43,916 bases of DNA from JAICYJ01 sp035695105 (lineage in GTDB: Bacteria > Actinomycetota > Thermoleophilia > Gaiellales > JAICJC01). The stretch covers positions 1-43,916 of the forward strand of contig DASSEV010000036.1 in the NCBI GenBank assembly GCA_035695105.1, written 5' to 3'. Shown piece by piece: positions 32,932 through 41,115 of the stretch. The first letter of the stretch is position 1. Each line of letters starts with the position of its first letter. The position numbers and the translations under genes were made by a program. The notes under the pieces were generated by a model. The model was given only the letters and a program-made list of their open reading frames with translations, did no database searches and was not told the DNA's origin.

Positions 32932-34233
32932 ATGGACTCCTCCCGGCCACCGCGGCGAGCGAGGCGCCTCTCGGCTCTCTGGCTCGACGTCTCGCCGCTC
33001 CGGGACTCCGCGCATTACCGCCGGCTCTGGTTCGGCGATCTGGTCGCCTCGTCGGGCTCGCAGTTCGCCGCCGTGGCCCTCCCCTACCAGGTGTACAGCG
33101 CCACCCACTCGTCGTTCGCCGTGGGCATGGTCGGGCTCACCTCGCTCGTTCCGCTGCTCCTCGGCGCGCTCGCCGCGGGCGCGATCGCTGACGCCTTCGA
33201 CCGCCGCAGGGTACTGGTGGCAAGCCAGACAACGTCGGCTGCGGGCTGCCTTGCGCTCGCGCTGTTCACCGCCGGCGGCGAGCCGCCGCTGGCCGTGCTC
33301 TACCTGCTCGGCGCGCTGCTCGCCTTCTCCGCGAGCATCGAGTCCCCGGTGCGAAACGCCGTGGTGCCCTCACTCATCGGGCTGGAGCGCGTGCCGGCCG
33401 CCTCGGCGCTGAACCAGATCGTCGACCAGACGTCGCAGATCGCCGGGCCGGCCTTCGCAGGCCTGCTGCTCGCGGGCTTCGGCATCACCACCACGTACGC
33501 GGTCGGCGCGGCGGCCTTTGCGATGGCGGTGGGGGTGTCGCTCGGCCTGCCGTCGATGCGCCCGCTCGGCCACGCGGTCCGGCCCGGCGTCGGAGCGATC
33601 CTGGACGGGCTCCGCTTCGCGCGGCGCCAGCCGGCGCTCCTGGGGACGTTCGTGGTCGACCTGAATGCGATGATCTTCGGCATGCCGCGGGCGCTCTTCC
33701 CGGCGCTGGCCGCCACGACATTCGCCGTCGGCCCGCAGGGCCTCGGCCTGCTCTATGCCGCGCCGGCCGCCGGTGCCCTGCTCGCGGCCGTCTCCAGCGG
33801 CTGGGTGGCGCACGTGCAGCGGCAGGGCGCCGCGGTGATGGCCTCGGTGGTGGCCTGGGGCGCAGCGATCGCCGTCTTCGGGCTCGTGCCGGGCGACCTA
33901 TTCTGGCTCGCCCTGCTCCTGCTCGCTGCGGCCGGTGCGGCGGACGTCGTCTCCGCAGTGTTCCGCAACACCATCATGCAGCAGGTCGCCCCGGACGACA
34001 TGCGCGGGCGGATGGCGTCGCTGCACATCGCCGTGGTCACCAGCGGCCCGCGGCTCGGCGACGCCGAGTCCGGCCTCGTCGCGGGCCTCACCTCGACGAG
34101 CTTCGCCGTCGTCTCCGGCGGCATCGCCTGCATCGTCGGAGCGGGGCTGATGCACCTGCTGTTCCCGGCGCTGTCGCGCTACCGGCGGCCCGAGACGCCC
34201 CTCCCCAGAACGGCGGTCACGGCCTCCACGTGA
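32932..34233 (+). CDS. MFS exporter, EntS-like (MFS_3), paralogue of 17071-18435
   Basis: The 433-residue protein shares its whole layout with the protein at 17071: DVSPLRDSAHYRRLWFGD at the start, ALPYQVYSATHSSFAVG, AGAIADAFDRRRVLVA, VVDLNAMIFGMPRALFPAL, LLYAAPAAGALLA and APDDMRGRMASLHIAVVTSG with GDAESGLVAG. It has 10-12 membrane segments. Function is probably export of a small molecule such as a siderophore. I chose ATG 32932, directly behind a TACCGT box, over the earlier in-frame start at 32869, which overlaps TetR. It ends 17 bases into the redoxin gene. Confidence 0.9.
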   Translation: MDSSRPPRRARRLSALWLDVSPLRDSAHYRRLWFGDLVASSGSQFAAVALPYQVYSATHSSFAVGMVGLTSLVPLLLGALAAGAIADAFDRRRVLVASQTTSAAGCLALALFTAGGEPPLAVLYLLGALLAFSASIESPVRNAVVPSLIGLERVPAASALNQIVDQTSQIAGPAFAGLLLAGFGITTTYAVGAAAFAMAVGVSLGLPSMRPLGHAVRPGVGAILDGLRFARRQPALLGTFVVDLNAMIFGMPRALFPALAATTFAVGPQGLGLLYAAPAAGALLAAVSSGWVAHVQRQGAAVMASVVAWGAAIAVFGLVPGDLFWLALLLLAAAGAADVVSAVFRNTIMQQVAPDDMRGRMASLHIAVVTSGPRLGDAESGLVAGLTSTSFAVVSGGIACIVGAGLMHLLFPALSRYRRPETPLPRTAVTAST

Positions 34234-34714
34234 TCGCGCAGCCGGCGGGATCGGTACGGGGGCGGCGCAGCTCCACGCCCGACAGCACGTCGTCGAGCGC
34301 CTCCCGCAGCCAGAGCGCGTTGGCCGCCGGATCCTCGTGGTCCTCGTCCGGCGCCCCCCGGTAGCGGACCCGCATCTCGCCGTCGATCACGAACACCTCG
34401 GGCGTGACCTCGACGCCGAACGCCCGCGCGACCTCCTGGCTCCCGTCCCGCAGGTGGAGCTCCTTCCCGCCCGCGGCCGCCGCCTGCTCGCGCATGGCAT
34501 CCAGCGAGTCGCACGGATTGACAAAGACCAGGTGCACGTCGCGCGGCGCGTAGTCACGCCCGACGTCGACCAGCCGTCGGTGCCACGCCACCGCCTCCGC
34601 GCTGCCGGCGCAGGTGAAGACGATCACCACCGGGCCGCCGGCGGCGAGCTCGGACAGCCGGCGGTCGCGTCCGTCGGTGTCGGGCAGGACGAAGTCGTGC
34701 GCCACCGCGATCAT
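34217..34714 (-). CDS. AhpC/TSA-type redoxin with CxxS active site
   Basis: The 165-residue protein follows the thioredoxin-like family with DFVLPDTDGRDRRLSEL, VVIVFTCAGSAEAVAWHRRL, VHLVFVNPCDSLDAM, GSQEVARAFGVEVTPEVFVID, MRVRYRGAPDEDHEDP and the C-terminal GCAITWRP. In relatives the active site reads FTCNHCPYV; here it is C35-A-G-S38, so the second Cys is lost and a monothiol mechanism is expected. ATG 34714 begins right before the conserved core; an in-frame ATG at 34774 is also possible. It is divergent from the TMADH-like gene. Confidence 0.82.
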   Translation of the reverse strand: MIAVAHDFVLPDTDGRDRRLSELAAGGPVVIVFTCAGSAEAVAWHRRLVDVGRDYAPRDVHLVFVNPCDSLDAMREQAAAAGGKELHLRDGSQEVARAFGVEVTPEVFVIDGEMRVRYRGAPDEDHEDPAANALWLREALDDVLSGVELRRPRTDPAGCAITWRP

Positions 34715-34773
34715 GTGTGCGGCCGCGTGGAGGGAGTCGTCACGTGGGCCAGCATACCCGCCCCCAGGTCGCA

Positions 34774-34779
34774 TAGGAT
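34774..34779 (+). promoter_or_regulatory. -10 box (TAGGAT), nearly leaderless
   Basis: TAGGAT lies nine bases before ATG 34789 of the TMADH-like gene; no ribosome site is seen. Confidence 0.45.
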
Positions 34780-34788
34780 CGCCAGCCC

Positions 34789-37323
34789 ATGCCGTGCGAT
34801 CCCCGCCACGAGATCCTCTTCGAGCCGGTCAGGATCGGGCCGAAGACGCTTCGCAACCGGTTCTACCAGGTGCCCCACTGCACGGGGTTCGGCGTCCAGA
34901 AGCCTTGGTCTCAGGCGCGCCACCGCGCGGTCAAGGCGCACGGCGGCTGGGCCGCCATCTGCACCGAATACTGCACGATCAGCCCCGACTCCGACGAGAC
35001 CCCGTACGTCTCCGCCCGGATGTGGGACGAGCACGACGTGCGCATGCTGGCGATCACGGCCGAGCAGGCGCATGCGCTCGGCGCGCTGGCCGGCATCGAG
35101 CTCTCGCACACCGGTGTCCACGGGGAGAACAGCGAATCGCGCCTGCCCGCGTCGGCGCCGTCGCAGATCGCCAGCGACTTCGCGGTCGGCGTGGTGCCGA
35201 TGGCCCTGACCAAGCGGGACATCCGCCGGGTGCAGGACGACTGGGTGACCGCCGCCCGCCGCTCGCGCACCGCCGGCTTCGACATCGTCTACGTCTACGG
35301 CGCACACACCTACCTGCCCGGCCAGTTCCTGTCGCCGCACTACAACCGGCGCACCGACGAGTACGGCGGGTCGCTGCGGAACCGCGCCCGGTTCTGGATG
35401 GAGACGCTCGAGCGGGTTGGCGAGGCGGTCGGCGACGACTGTGCCATCGCCTGTCGCATCGCCGTCGACCGGCTCGGAGCGTTGGGGAACGACCTGGACG
35501 AGGCGCTCGAGTTCGTGTCGCTGGCCGATCACCTGGTCGACCTCTGGGACGTCAACGTCGGGTCGATCGCCGAGTGGTCGCTCGACTCCGGGCCGTCGCG
35601 CTTCTTCGCCGAGGGCTGGCAGCTCGAGAGCACCGGGCGCGTGCGCGAGGCGACGCGAAAGCCGATCGTCGGGGTCGGCCGCCTGACCAATCCCGACCTG
35701 ATGGCCGAGATCGTCCGCAGCGGAGCCTGGGATCTGATCGGCGCCGCCCGGCCGTCGATCGCCGACCCGTTCCTGCCCGAGAAGATCCGCCAGGGCCGGC
35801 TCGACGAGATCCGCGAGTGCATCGGCTGCAACGTCTGCATCTCGAAGGCGGACAGCCGCGCGCACCTCGGCTGCACGACCAACCCGACGGCCGGCGAGGA
35901 GCATCGCCGCGGCTGGCATCCCGAGCACGTGCCGCCGCTCGAGCGGCCCATGCACGCACTGGTCGTGGGAGCGGGGCCGGCCGGGATGGAGTGCGCGATC
36001 ACCCTCGCCCGCCGCGGCGCCCGTGTCGACCTGGTCGAGCGGGGAGCGGCCGCCGGCGGCTCACTGGCATGGATCACGCGGCTGCCGGGCTTCGGCGAGT
36101 GGGGCCGCGTCGGCGCGTACCGGGCCGTGCAGATCTCCCGCCTCCCGAACCTGCAGCTGACGCTCGGCACCGAGCTCGACGCCCGAGCGGTGCGGGACTG
36201 GGGCGCCGACGTCGTCGTGCTCGCCACCGGCTCGGCCTGGGCGCGCGACGGCCTGAACGGCTTCACACGCGAACCGATCCCGGGTGCGGACGCGACGTTG
36301 CCTCACGTGCTGACGCCGGAGCAGATCCTGCTCGAGGGCAAGCGGCCCCCCGGAGAACGGGTCGTCGTATACGACGCCGACGGGTACTTCGCCGGGCCCG
36401 GCGTGGCCGAGCTGCTGGCGCGTGGGGGACACGCCGTCGAGCTGGTGACGCCGTATGAGACGGTCGCGCCGTTCGCCGCCGAGACGCTCGAGGACTCGCT
36501 CACCCGTGAGCGGCTGCACGCCGCCGGCGTGAGGCTGCGGCGCTCGACCGTGCTCGGCTCCCTGGAGCCGGGCGTCCTTCGCGTCAGCGGCGAGTTCGGC
36601 GATCCGGAGACGATCGAGGCCGATGCGGTGGTGCTGGTCACCCAGCGCTGCTCGCGTGACACCCTGTTCCACGAGCTGGACGGCACGCTGCCCGCCGTCT
36701 ACCGGGTGGGCGACTGCGCCGCGCCGCGGCTGATCGCCGAGTCGGTGTTCGACGGGCATCGGCTGGCGCGCGAGATCGACCAGCCCGACCCGGCCGTTGC
36801 GCGGCCCTATCAGCGCGAACGGCCGATGATGGATCCGCCGCCCGACGAGGACATGCCAGAGCCGGTGTTCCTGCCCGAGCGCGAGCGGCCGCGCGGCCGC
36901 GCGGTGGAGATGATCGACGGCGGGGCGGCGGCGATCGCGCGCCGGATCGGCGAGATGGCGAGCGACCAGCCGCCGCTGGTCGTCGCCGCCGGCCGCGGGG
37001 CGGGCGACGACCTCGCGCCGTTCCGCCGGCTCGCGGAGCTCTTCGGCGGCCGCTTTGCCGTATCCCGCCCGCAGGTCGAGGCCGGCCGGGCGCCGCGCTC
37101 CGAGCTGGTGGGGGCGAGCGCCGCCACCGTGACCGGAGGCACCTACCTGGCATTCGGCATCTCCGGCGCGCTGCCGCATCTCGTCGGCATGTCCGGAAGC
37201 GCCCGGGTGATCGCGGTCAACACCGATCCCGGCGCCCGGATCTTCGAGCACGCCGACGCGGGTGCGGTTGCCGATGCACCCGAGATCGCCCGCCTGCTTT
37301 GCGAAGGGCACCCGTTCGGGTGA
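34789..37323 (+). CDS. Trimethylamine-dehydrogenase-like flavoprotein fused to an ETF-alpha FAD domain
   Basis: The 844-residue protein matches trimethylamine dehydrogenase (TMADH) from start to about residue 690. FYQVPHC contains C31, the residue that binds 6-S-cysteinyl-FMN; Y61 and W263 of the aromatic bowl and the catalytic set VYVYGAHTYLP plus D266 are present; the [4Fe-4S] ligands are C344, C347, C350 and C362 (CIGCNVC). The third bowl residue, Trp355 in TMADH, is Ala354 here (Asp355 next), as in relatives with other amines. Residues of about 704-844 match the FAD-binding domain II of ETF-alpha: VVAAGRGAGDD, VSRPQVEAGRAPRSELVG, AFGISGALPHLVGM, AVNTDPGARIFEHAD. ETF is the natural acceptor of TMADH, so a built-in relay FMN to Fe-S to FAD is likely. 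No ETF-beta gene is seen. Substrate unproven. Confidence 0.92.
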   Translation: MPCDPRHEILFEPVRIGPKTLRNRFYQVPHCTGFGVQKPWSQARHRAVKAHGGWAAICTEYCTISPDSDETPYVSARMWDEHDVRMLAITAEQAHALGALAGIELSHTGVHGENSESRLPASAPSQIASDFAVGVVPMALTKRDIRRVQDDWVTAARRSRTAGFDIVYVYGAHTYLPGQFLSPHYNRRTDEYGGSLRNRARFWMETLERVGEAVGDDCAIACRIAVDRLGALGNDLDEALEFVSLADHLVDLWDVNVGSIAEWSLDSGPSRFFAEGWQLESTGRVREATRKPIVGVGRLTNPDLMAEIVRSGAWDLIGAARPSIADPFLPEKIRQGRLDEIRECIGCNVCISKADSRAHLGCTTNPTAGEEHRRGWHPEHVPPLERPMHALVVGAGPAGMECAITLARRGARVDLVERGAAAGGSLAWITRLPGFGEWGRVGAYRAVQISRLPNLQLTLGTELDARAVRDWGADVVVLATGSAWARDGLNGFTREPIPGADATLPHVLTPEQILLEGKRPPGERVVVYDADGYFAGPGVAELLARGGHAVELVTPYETVAPFAAETLEDSLTRERLHAAGVRLRRSTVLGSLEPGVLRVSGEFGDPETIEADAVVLVTQRCSRDTLFHELDGTLPAVYRVGDCAAPRLIAESVFDGHRLAREIDQPDPAVARPYQRERPMMDPPPDEDMPEPVFLPERERPRGRAVEMIDGGAAAIARRIGEMASDQPPLVVAAGRGAGDDLAPFRRLAELFGGRFAVSRPQVEAGRAPRSELVGASAATVTGGTYLAFGISGALPHLVGMSGSARVIAVNTDPGARIFEHADAGAVADAPEIARLLCEGHPFG

Positions 37324-37328
37324 GGCAC

Positions 37329-37334
37329 TAGACT
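37329..37334 (+). promoter_or_regulatory. -10 box (TAGACT) before a long leader
   Basis: TAGACT just after the TMADH-like stop would start transcription near 37341, about 206 bases before the next start codon. Confidence 0.45.
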
Positions 37335-37546
37335 CCGCAGTGCGCTGAAATCTGTGGTGGCGCACCTCCAGGGTGCGCGGCAGCCACGGTGCGCGGGCGA
37401 ATCTGGGGTCTACTCCTGGTTTTGTCGTGGCGCCGTTCGTGGCTGTTGCCGAGGTCCCCGGGTTGGAGCCCCCGGGGGCCTCGGCCCGTTTGCCTGCTGT
37501 CGCCGCTTCCGTGACACTGCCCCCGGTCAATCCACGAGGAGGCGGC
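37335..37546 (+). promoter_or_regulatory. Structured 5' leader, possible riboswitch or attenuator
   Basis: This 212-base stretch has no convincing ORF but two strong hairpins. At 37354-37387 GCGCACC pairs with GGTGCGC (5-nt loop) inside GTGG/CCAC. At 37451-37482 GAGGTCCCCGG pairs with CCGGGGGCCTC (11 bp, one G-T). The second could be a terminator-like switch; a TTT follows at 37489-37491. The gene's ribosome site AGGAGG is at 37536-37541. I could not match a known riboswitch class. Confidence 0.4.
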
Positions 37547-38878
37547 ATGGCGGGGGAGCACGTAGTCGTTCTGGGCGGCGGAAGCACCGGCGAGGCGCTG
37601 GTGTCGGCGCTGCGCGAGCAGGAGCCGGACACGCCGATCACCCTCGTCGAGCGCGAGCTGGTGGGCGGCGAGTGCTCCTACTGGGCCTGCATGCCGACCA
37701 AGGGCATGCTGCGGCCGGTGGAGGCGATCGCCGCGGCCCGCAGGGTTCCCGGCGCCGCCGAGGCGGTGACCGGCCCGGTCAGCGTCGAGGGCGTGCTCCG
37801 CCACCGCGACGCGATTACGGGGCGGGGCGACGACAGCAGCCAGGAGACGTGGCTCGCCTCCAAGGGCACCGAGCTCGTGCGTGGCGAGGGGCGTGTCGCG
37901 GAGCCGGGCGTCATGGAGGTCGGCGGCCGGCGCCTCGAGTACGGGCGCCTCGTGATCGCCACCGGCTCGGTTCCCGCCGTGCCGCCGATCGATGGGCTTG
38001 ACGCGATCGACTACTGGACGAACCGCGAGGCGACGAGCACGCGCGAGATCCCGGCGAGCATGATCGTGATCGGCGCGGGGCCGGTCGGCTGCGAGCTGGC
38101 CCAGTTCTTCCGCCGGATGGGCAGCGAGGTGGCGATCGTGGACGTCGCTGACAGGCTGCTGCCGCGCGACCATCCCGACGCCGGTGCGCTGCTCGCCCGC
38201 TTCCTGCAGGAGGAGGGGATCACGCTGCATCTGGGCGAGGCGGTGGAGCGCATCGAGCCCGGCGTCCGCCTGCATCGCGCCTCGGGCGAGGTCGTCGAGG
38301 GCGAGCGGCTGCTGCTCGCGGCTGGGCGCCGCGCCAACGCCCATGGGTTTGGATTCGAGCAGCTGGGGGTGACCATCGGGCGTTCCGGCATCGAGGTCGA
38401 CGAGCGCATGCGGGCGGGAGAGGACGTGTGGGCGATCGGCGATGTCAACGGCATCGCGATGTTCACGCACGTCGGCAAGTACCAGGCGCGGGTGGCGGCT
38501 GCGGACATGGCCGGAAGCCCCGCGCGGGCCGATCACCGTGCCATACCCGCCGTCACGTTCACCGACCCCCAGGTCGCCTCGGTCGGCAGGACGACGGGGG
38601 AAGGGCTGGTGACGGGCGAGCGTGCGATCGACTCGGTCTCGCGCACCTCGACGTACGAGCGGCCCAAGCGGCCGGGCTTCCTGAAGCTGATGGCCGATCC
38701 GGAGCGCCGGGTGCTCGTCGGCGCGGTGGCCGTGGGCCCGGAGGCGGGCGAGTGGCTCGGACAGCTGACGCTGGCGATCCGCGCGGAGGTCCCGGTCGAC
38801 GTTCTGCGCGACACGATCCAGCCCTACCCGACGTTCAGCGAGGCGATCCAGTTCGCCGCGCGCGATCTCCCGCTGTGA
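37547..38878 (+). CDS. Pyridine nucleotide-disulfide oxidoreductase (Lpd/MerA-like)
   Basis: The 443-residue protein is a group I flavoprotein disulfide reductase. It has FAD motif VVVLGGGSTGEALV, redox disulfide GGECSYWACMPTK (C43, C48), NAD(P) motif IVIGAGPVGCELAQFF, and ANAHGFGFEQLGV and VWAIGDVNGIAMFTHVGKYQ. In the C-terminal interface the catalytic His of lipoamide dehydrogenase (HPT...E) is Tyr427 (PYPTFSE, E432), as in mercuric reductase, but the MerA C-terminal Cys pair is missing. So the substrate is probably neither lipoamide nor mercury; a low-molecular-weight disulfide or quinone is possible. ATG 37547 has AGGAGG at 37536-37541 and a long structured leader. Confidence 0.9.
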   Translation: MAGEHVVVLGGGSTGEALVSALREQEPDTPITLVERELVGGECSYWACMPTKGMLRPVEAIAAARRVPGAAEAVTGPVSVEGVLRHRDAITGRGDDSSQETWLASKGTELVRGEGRVAEPGVMEVGGRRLEYGRLVIATGSVPAVPPIDGLDAIDYWTNREATSTREIPASMIVIGAGPVGCELAQFFRRMGSEVAIVDVADRLLPRDHPDAGALLARFLQEEGITLHLGEAVERIEPGVRLHRASGEVVEGERLLLAAGRRANAHGFGFEQLGVTIGRSGIEVDERMRAGEDVWAIGDVNGIAMFTHVGKYQARVAAADMAGSPARADHRAIPAVTFTDPQVASVGRTTGEGLVTGERAIDSVSRTSTYERPKRPGFLKLMADPERRVLVGAVAVGPEAGEWLGQLTLAIRAEVPVDVLRDTIQPYPTFSEAIQFAARDLPL

Positions 38879-38885
38879 GCGCCGG

Positions 38886-40076
38886 TTACCCGGCGGGTGC
38901 GCCGAGGATCTCCTCGGCGGCCCGTCGGCCGCTGCGCAGCGCGCCCTCCATGGTCGCGTACCAGACCGGCTCGGTGTGCTCGCCGGCGAAGGAGACGCCG
39001 CCGACCGGAGCCGCCAGCCGTTCGTCGAGCCCCGGGTCGCGGCCCGCTTCGCGGGCGGAGTAGGCGCCGTCCGGCCAGGTCGAAAGCACCGCCGCCTCGG
39101 CGCGCAGCGCGAGGTCCGGCCGCAGCGCCGCGACGCGGTCGAGGTAGCCGTCCGGCCCGCGTGAGACGCCGAGGGCGCCGACCGCGGTTGCCGATCCGGC
39201 AAACGCTGCAACCAGCGGGACGGCCCGGCCATCCGGACCTGCGGCCGTCCATGTCCAGAAGTGCTCGGGCACCGAGATCACCGAGCTCGTCGGCGCCGGT
39301 GCGGCGAGCGGCACCGCGAGCTTGGCGGCCTGGCCGTAGGTGACGGCCCCCTGCGCATCGCGCTTCCACTCCGGCAGCGGCGGGTCGAAGGCGATCCGGT
39401 TGACGGCGAACGCGGGCACCGCCACCACCACCGCGTCGGCCTGCAGCTCGCCGTTCACGAGGTAGCCCTCTCCCATCGCCCGCACCTCCCGTGCCGCGCT
39501 GGAGGTGTGCACGCGCAGCGGTGCGGCAAGCCGCTCCGCGATCTGCTGGTTTCCGCCGGCCACGCGGCGGGCCTCGCCCTCGCGGAACAGGTGGCCGACA
39601 TCGCGAACTGCCCCGGCCGCGAGCCGCGACGTCTCGTGGGCGTAGCTGACCTGGATGCGGCAGGCGATCAGCTCGCGGGCCCCGGGATCCAGCGGGAGGC
39701 TCTCGAGCAGAGCGTCGACCGTGACGCCGTCACCCGCGCCGGCGGCGAGCGCCGCCTCGACCGTCTGGAGTGCGCGGGCCAGCTCTGCCTCGTCGACGCC
39801 GATCCCTCCCCGCGGCTCCCGTCTGGCGAAGCTCATTCCCATCGGCGCCAGCGTCAGCCCGAGCCGCGCGACCGTCTCGGGCACCACCCGGTAGCCCTCC
39901 GTCACGAACTCGGCGCCCATCTCGATCACGCCGATCCCGTCGAGCGACCGCGACCAGACGCGGCCGCCGACTCGGTCGCGCTGCTCGAGCACCGTCACGT
40001 CCACGCCCGACTGCGTCAGCACCTCCGCCGCGGCAAGGCCGGCCAGTCCTGCGCCGATGATGCAGACCGACGTCAT
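38886..40076 (-). CDS. Flavin amine oxidase (monoamine oxidase-like)
   Basis: The 396-residue protein has the N-terminal dinucleotide motif CIIGAGLAGLAAAEVL, the VLEQRDRVGGRVWS and GAEFVTE blocks and the C-terminal VSFAGEHTEPVWYATMEGAL, which is the family signature ending at the FAD. Residue count is slightly below the usual 430-460. It probably oxidises an amine with O2; the substrate is unknown. ATG 40076 overlaps the antiporter stop (ATGA, 40073-40076), so it is the last gene in the minus-strand run from rsgA. Confidence 0.88.
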   Translation of the reverse strand: MTSVCIIGAGLAGLAAAEVLTQSGVDVTVLEQRDRVGGRVWSRSLDGIGVIEMGAEFVTEGYRVVPETVARLGLTLAPMGMSFARREPRGGIGVDEAELARALQTVEAALAAGAGDGVTVDALLESLPLDPGARELIACRIQVSYAHETSRLAAGAVRDVGHLFREGEARRVAGGNQQIAERLAAPLRVHTSSAAREVRAMGEGYLVNGELQADAVVVAVPAFAVNRIAFDPPLPEWKRDAQGAVTYGQAAKLAVPLAAPAPTSSVISVPEHFWTWTAAGPDGRAVPLVAAFAGSATAVGALGVSRGPDGYLDRVAALRPDLALRAEAAVLSTWPDGAYSAREAGRDPGLDERLAAPVGGVSFAGEHTEPVWYATMEGALRSGRRAAEEILGAPAG

Positions 40077-41113
40077 GCCCGGGCGATCACGAACAGGCCG
40101 ACCACGCCGAGGGCATAGGCGGCGACGACGGTCGCCGAGTCGAGTCCCATCCACAGCACCTGCTTCCGCGGCCGGAAGATCAGGCCGGCGATGTAGATGG
40201 TCGTCAGCAGGATCCCGAGCGCCGTCAGGTAGATGTCGGTGGCCTGAGCCTGGGGAAGCACCGCGGCCCCGGAGAGAAGGTTCGCGAGCAGGAACAGCAC
40301 CGGGAGGAAGGCGTTGCCGCCGAAGATGTCGCTCACGGCCAGCTGGTAGTCCTGGAGCTTCACGGACGCCAGCCCGGTTGACAGCTCTGGCAGCGCGGTC
40401 GCGGCCGCCAGGATGGTCGCGCCGAACACGACCCCGGTCATGCCGATGTGGCCGGCGATCCGCTCGCCGCTCCGCTCGAGCGCGATGCCGCCTGCGAGCG
40501 TGGCCACGGCGGCGACCGTGAACACGGCGGCCGCCCTGCCGGCCCCGACGCGCTGTGCTGCCTGCTGCTGCGAGTGGCCCCGCGGCTTCGGCTGGCCGTC
40601 GGGTGCCTCTCCGGATTCGTGCCATGGCAGGCCGCGGCGTGCACGTCCCACCAGCCACAGCCCGACCACCCAGACGCCGACGATGATCAGCGCCGCGGGC
40701 TCGACGCGCCCGACGGTGCTCGCAGGCAGCTGGGTGCCCATGATCACGACCGACAGCACCGCGACCACCATCGTGGCCTCGAGGACGAGCGAGAGCGAGG
40801 CTGCGCGGTACATCAGCGGATCGGCGCCGCCCAGGCCGATCACGTCGACCACGGCCAGGACGACCGTCTGCACGGCGATTCCGCCCAGGATGTTGCCGAT
40901 GGCGATGCCGAGGCTGCCGGCCAGGGACGCGCTCGCGGTGATGGCGATCTCGGGCAGGTTGGTCGCGACCGCCAGCAGGATCAGGCCGCCCAGCGCCTCA
41001 CCGAGGCCGAGCCTGGTCGAGAGGACGTCCGTGGCATCCGACAGCTTGATGCCGGCGTACCAGACCACCGCCGCTGCGACCACGAACACTGCCACCAGCT
41101 CGGGCAGCGCCAT
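40073..41113 (-). CDS. Sodium/calcium exchanger-family (CaCA) membrane protein
   Basis: The 346-residue protein has about 10-11 membrane segments in two halves separated by a hydrophilic loop (about 160-185, ESGEAPDGQPKPRGHSQQQ). Both alpha repeats are present: AVATNLPEIAITASASLAGSL with IGNILGG in the first half, and TALPELSTGLASVKLQDYQL with DIFGGN in the second. The family exchanges Ca2+ or another cation for Na+ or H+. Start ATG 41113 lies two bases after the GNAT stop. Confidence 0.9.
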   Translation of the reverse strand: MALPELVAVFVVAAAVVWYAGIKLSDATDVLSTRLGLGEALGGLILLAVATNLPEIAITASASLAGSLGIAIGNILGGIAVQTVVLAVVDVIGLGGADPLMYRAASLSLVLEATMVVAVLSVVIMGTQLPASTVGRVEPAALIIVGVWVVGLWLVGRARRGLPWHESGEAPDGQPKPRGHSQQQAAQRVGAGRAAAVFTVAAVATLAGGIALERSGERIAGHIGMTGVVFGATILAAATALPELSTGLASVKLQDYQLAVSDIFGGNAFLPVLFLLANLLSGAAVLPQAQATDIYLTALGILLTTIYIAGLIFRPRKQVLWMGLDSATVVAAYALGVVGLFVIARA

Positions 41114-41115
41114 GG

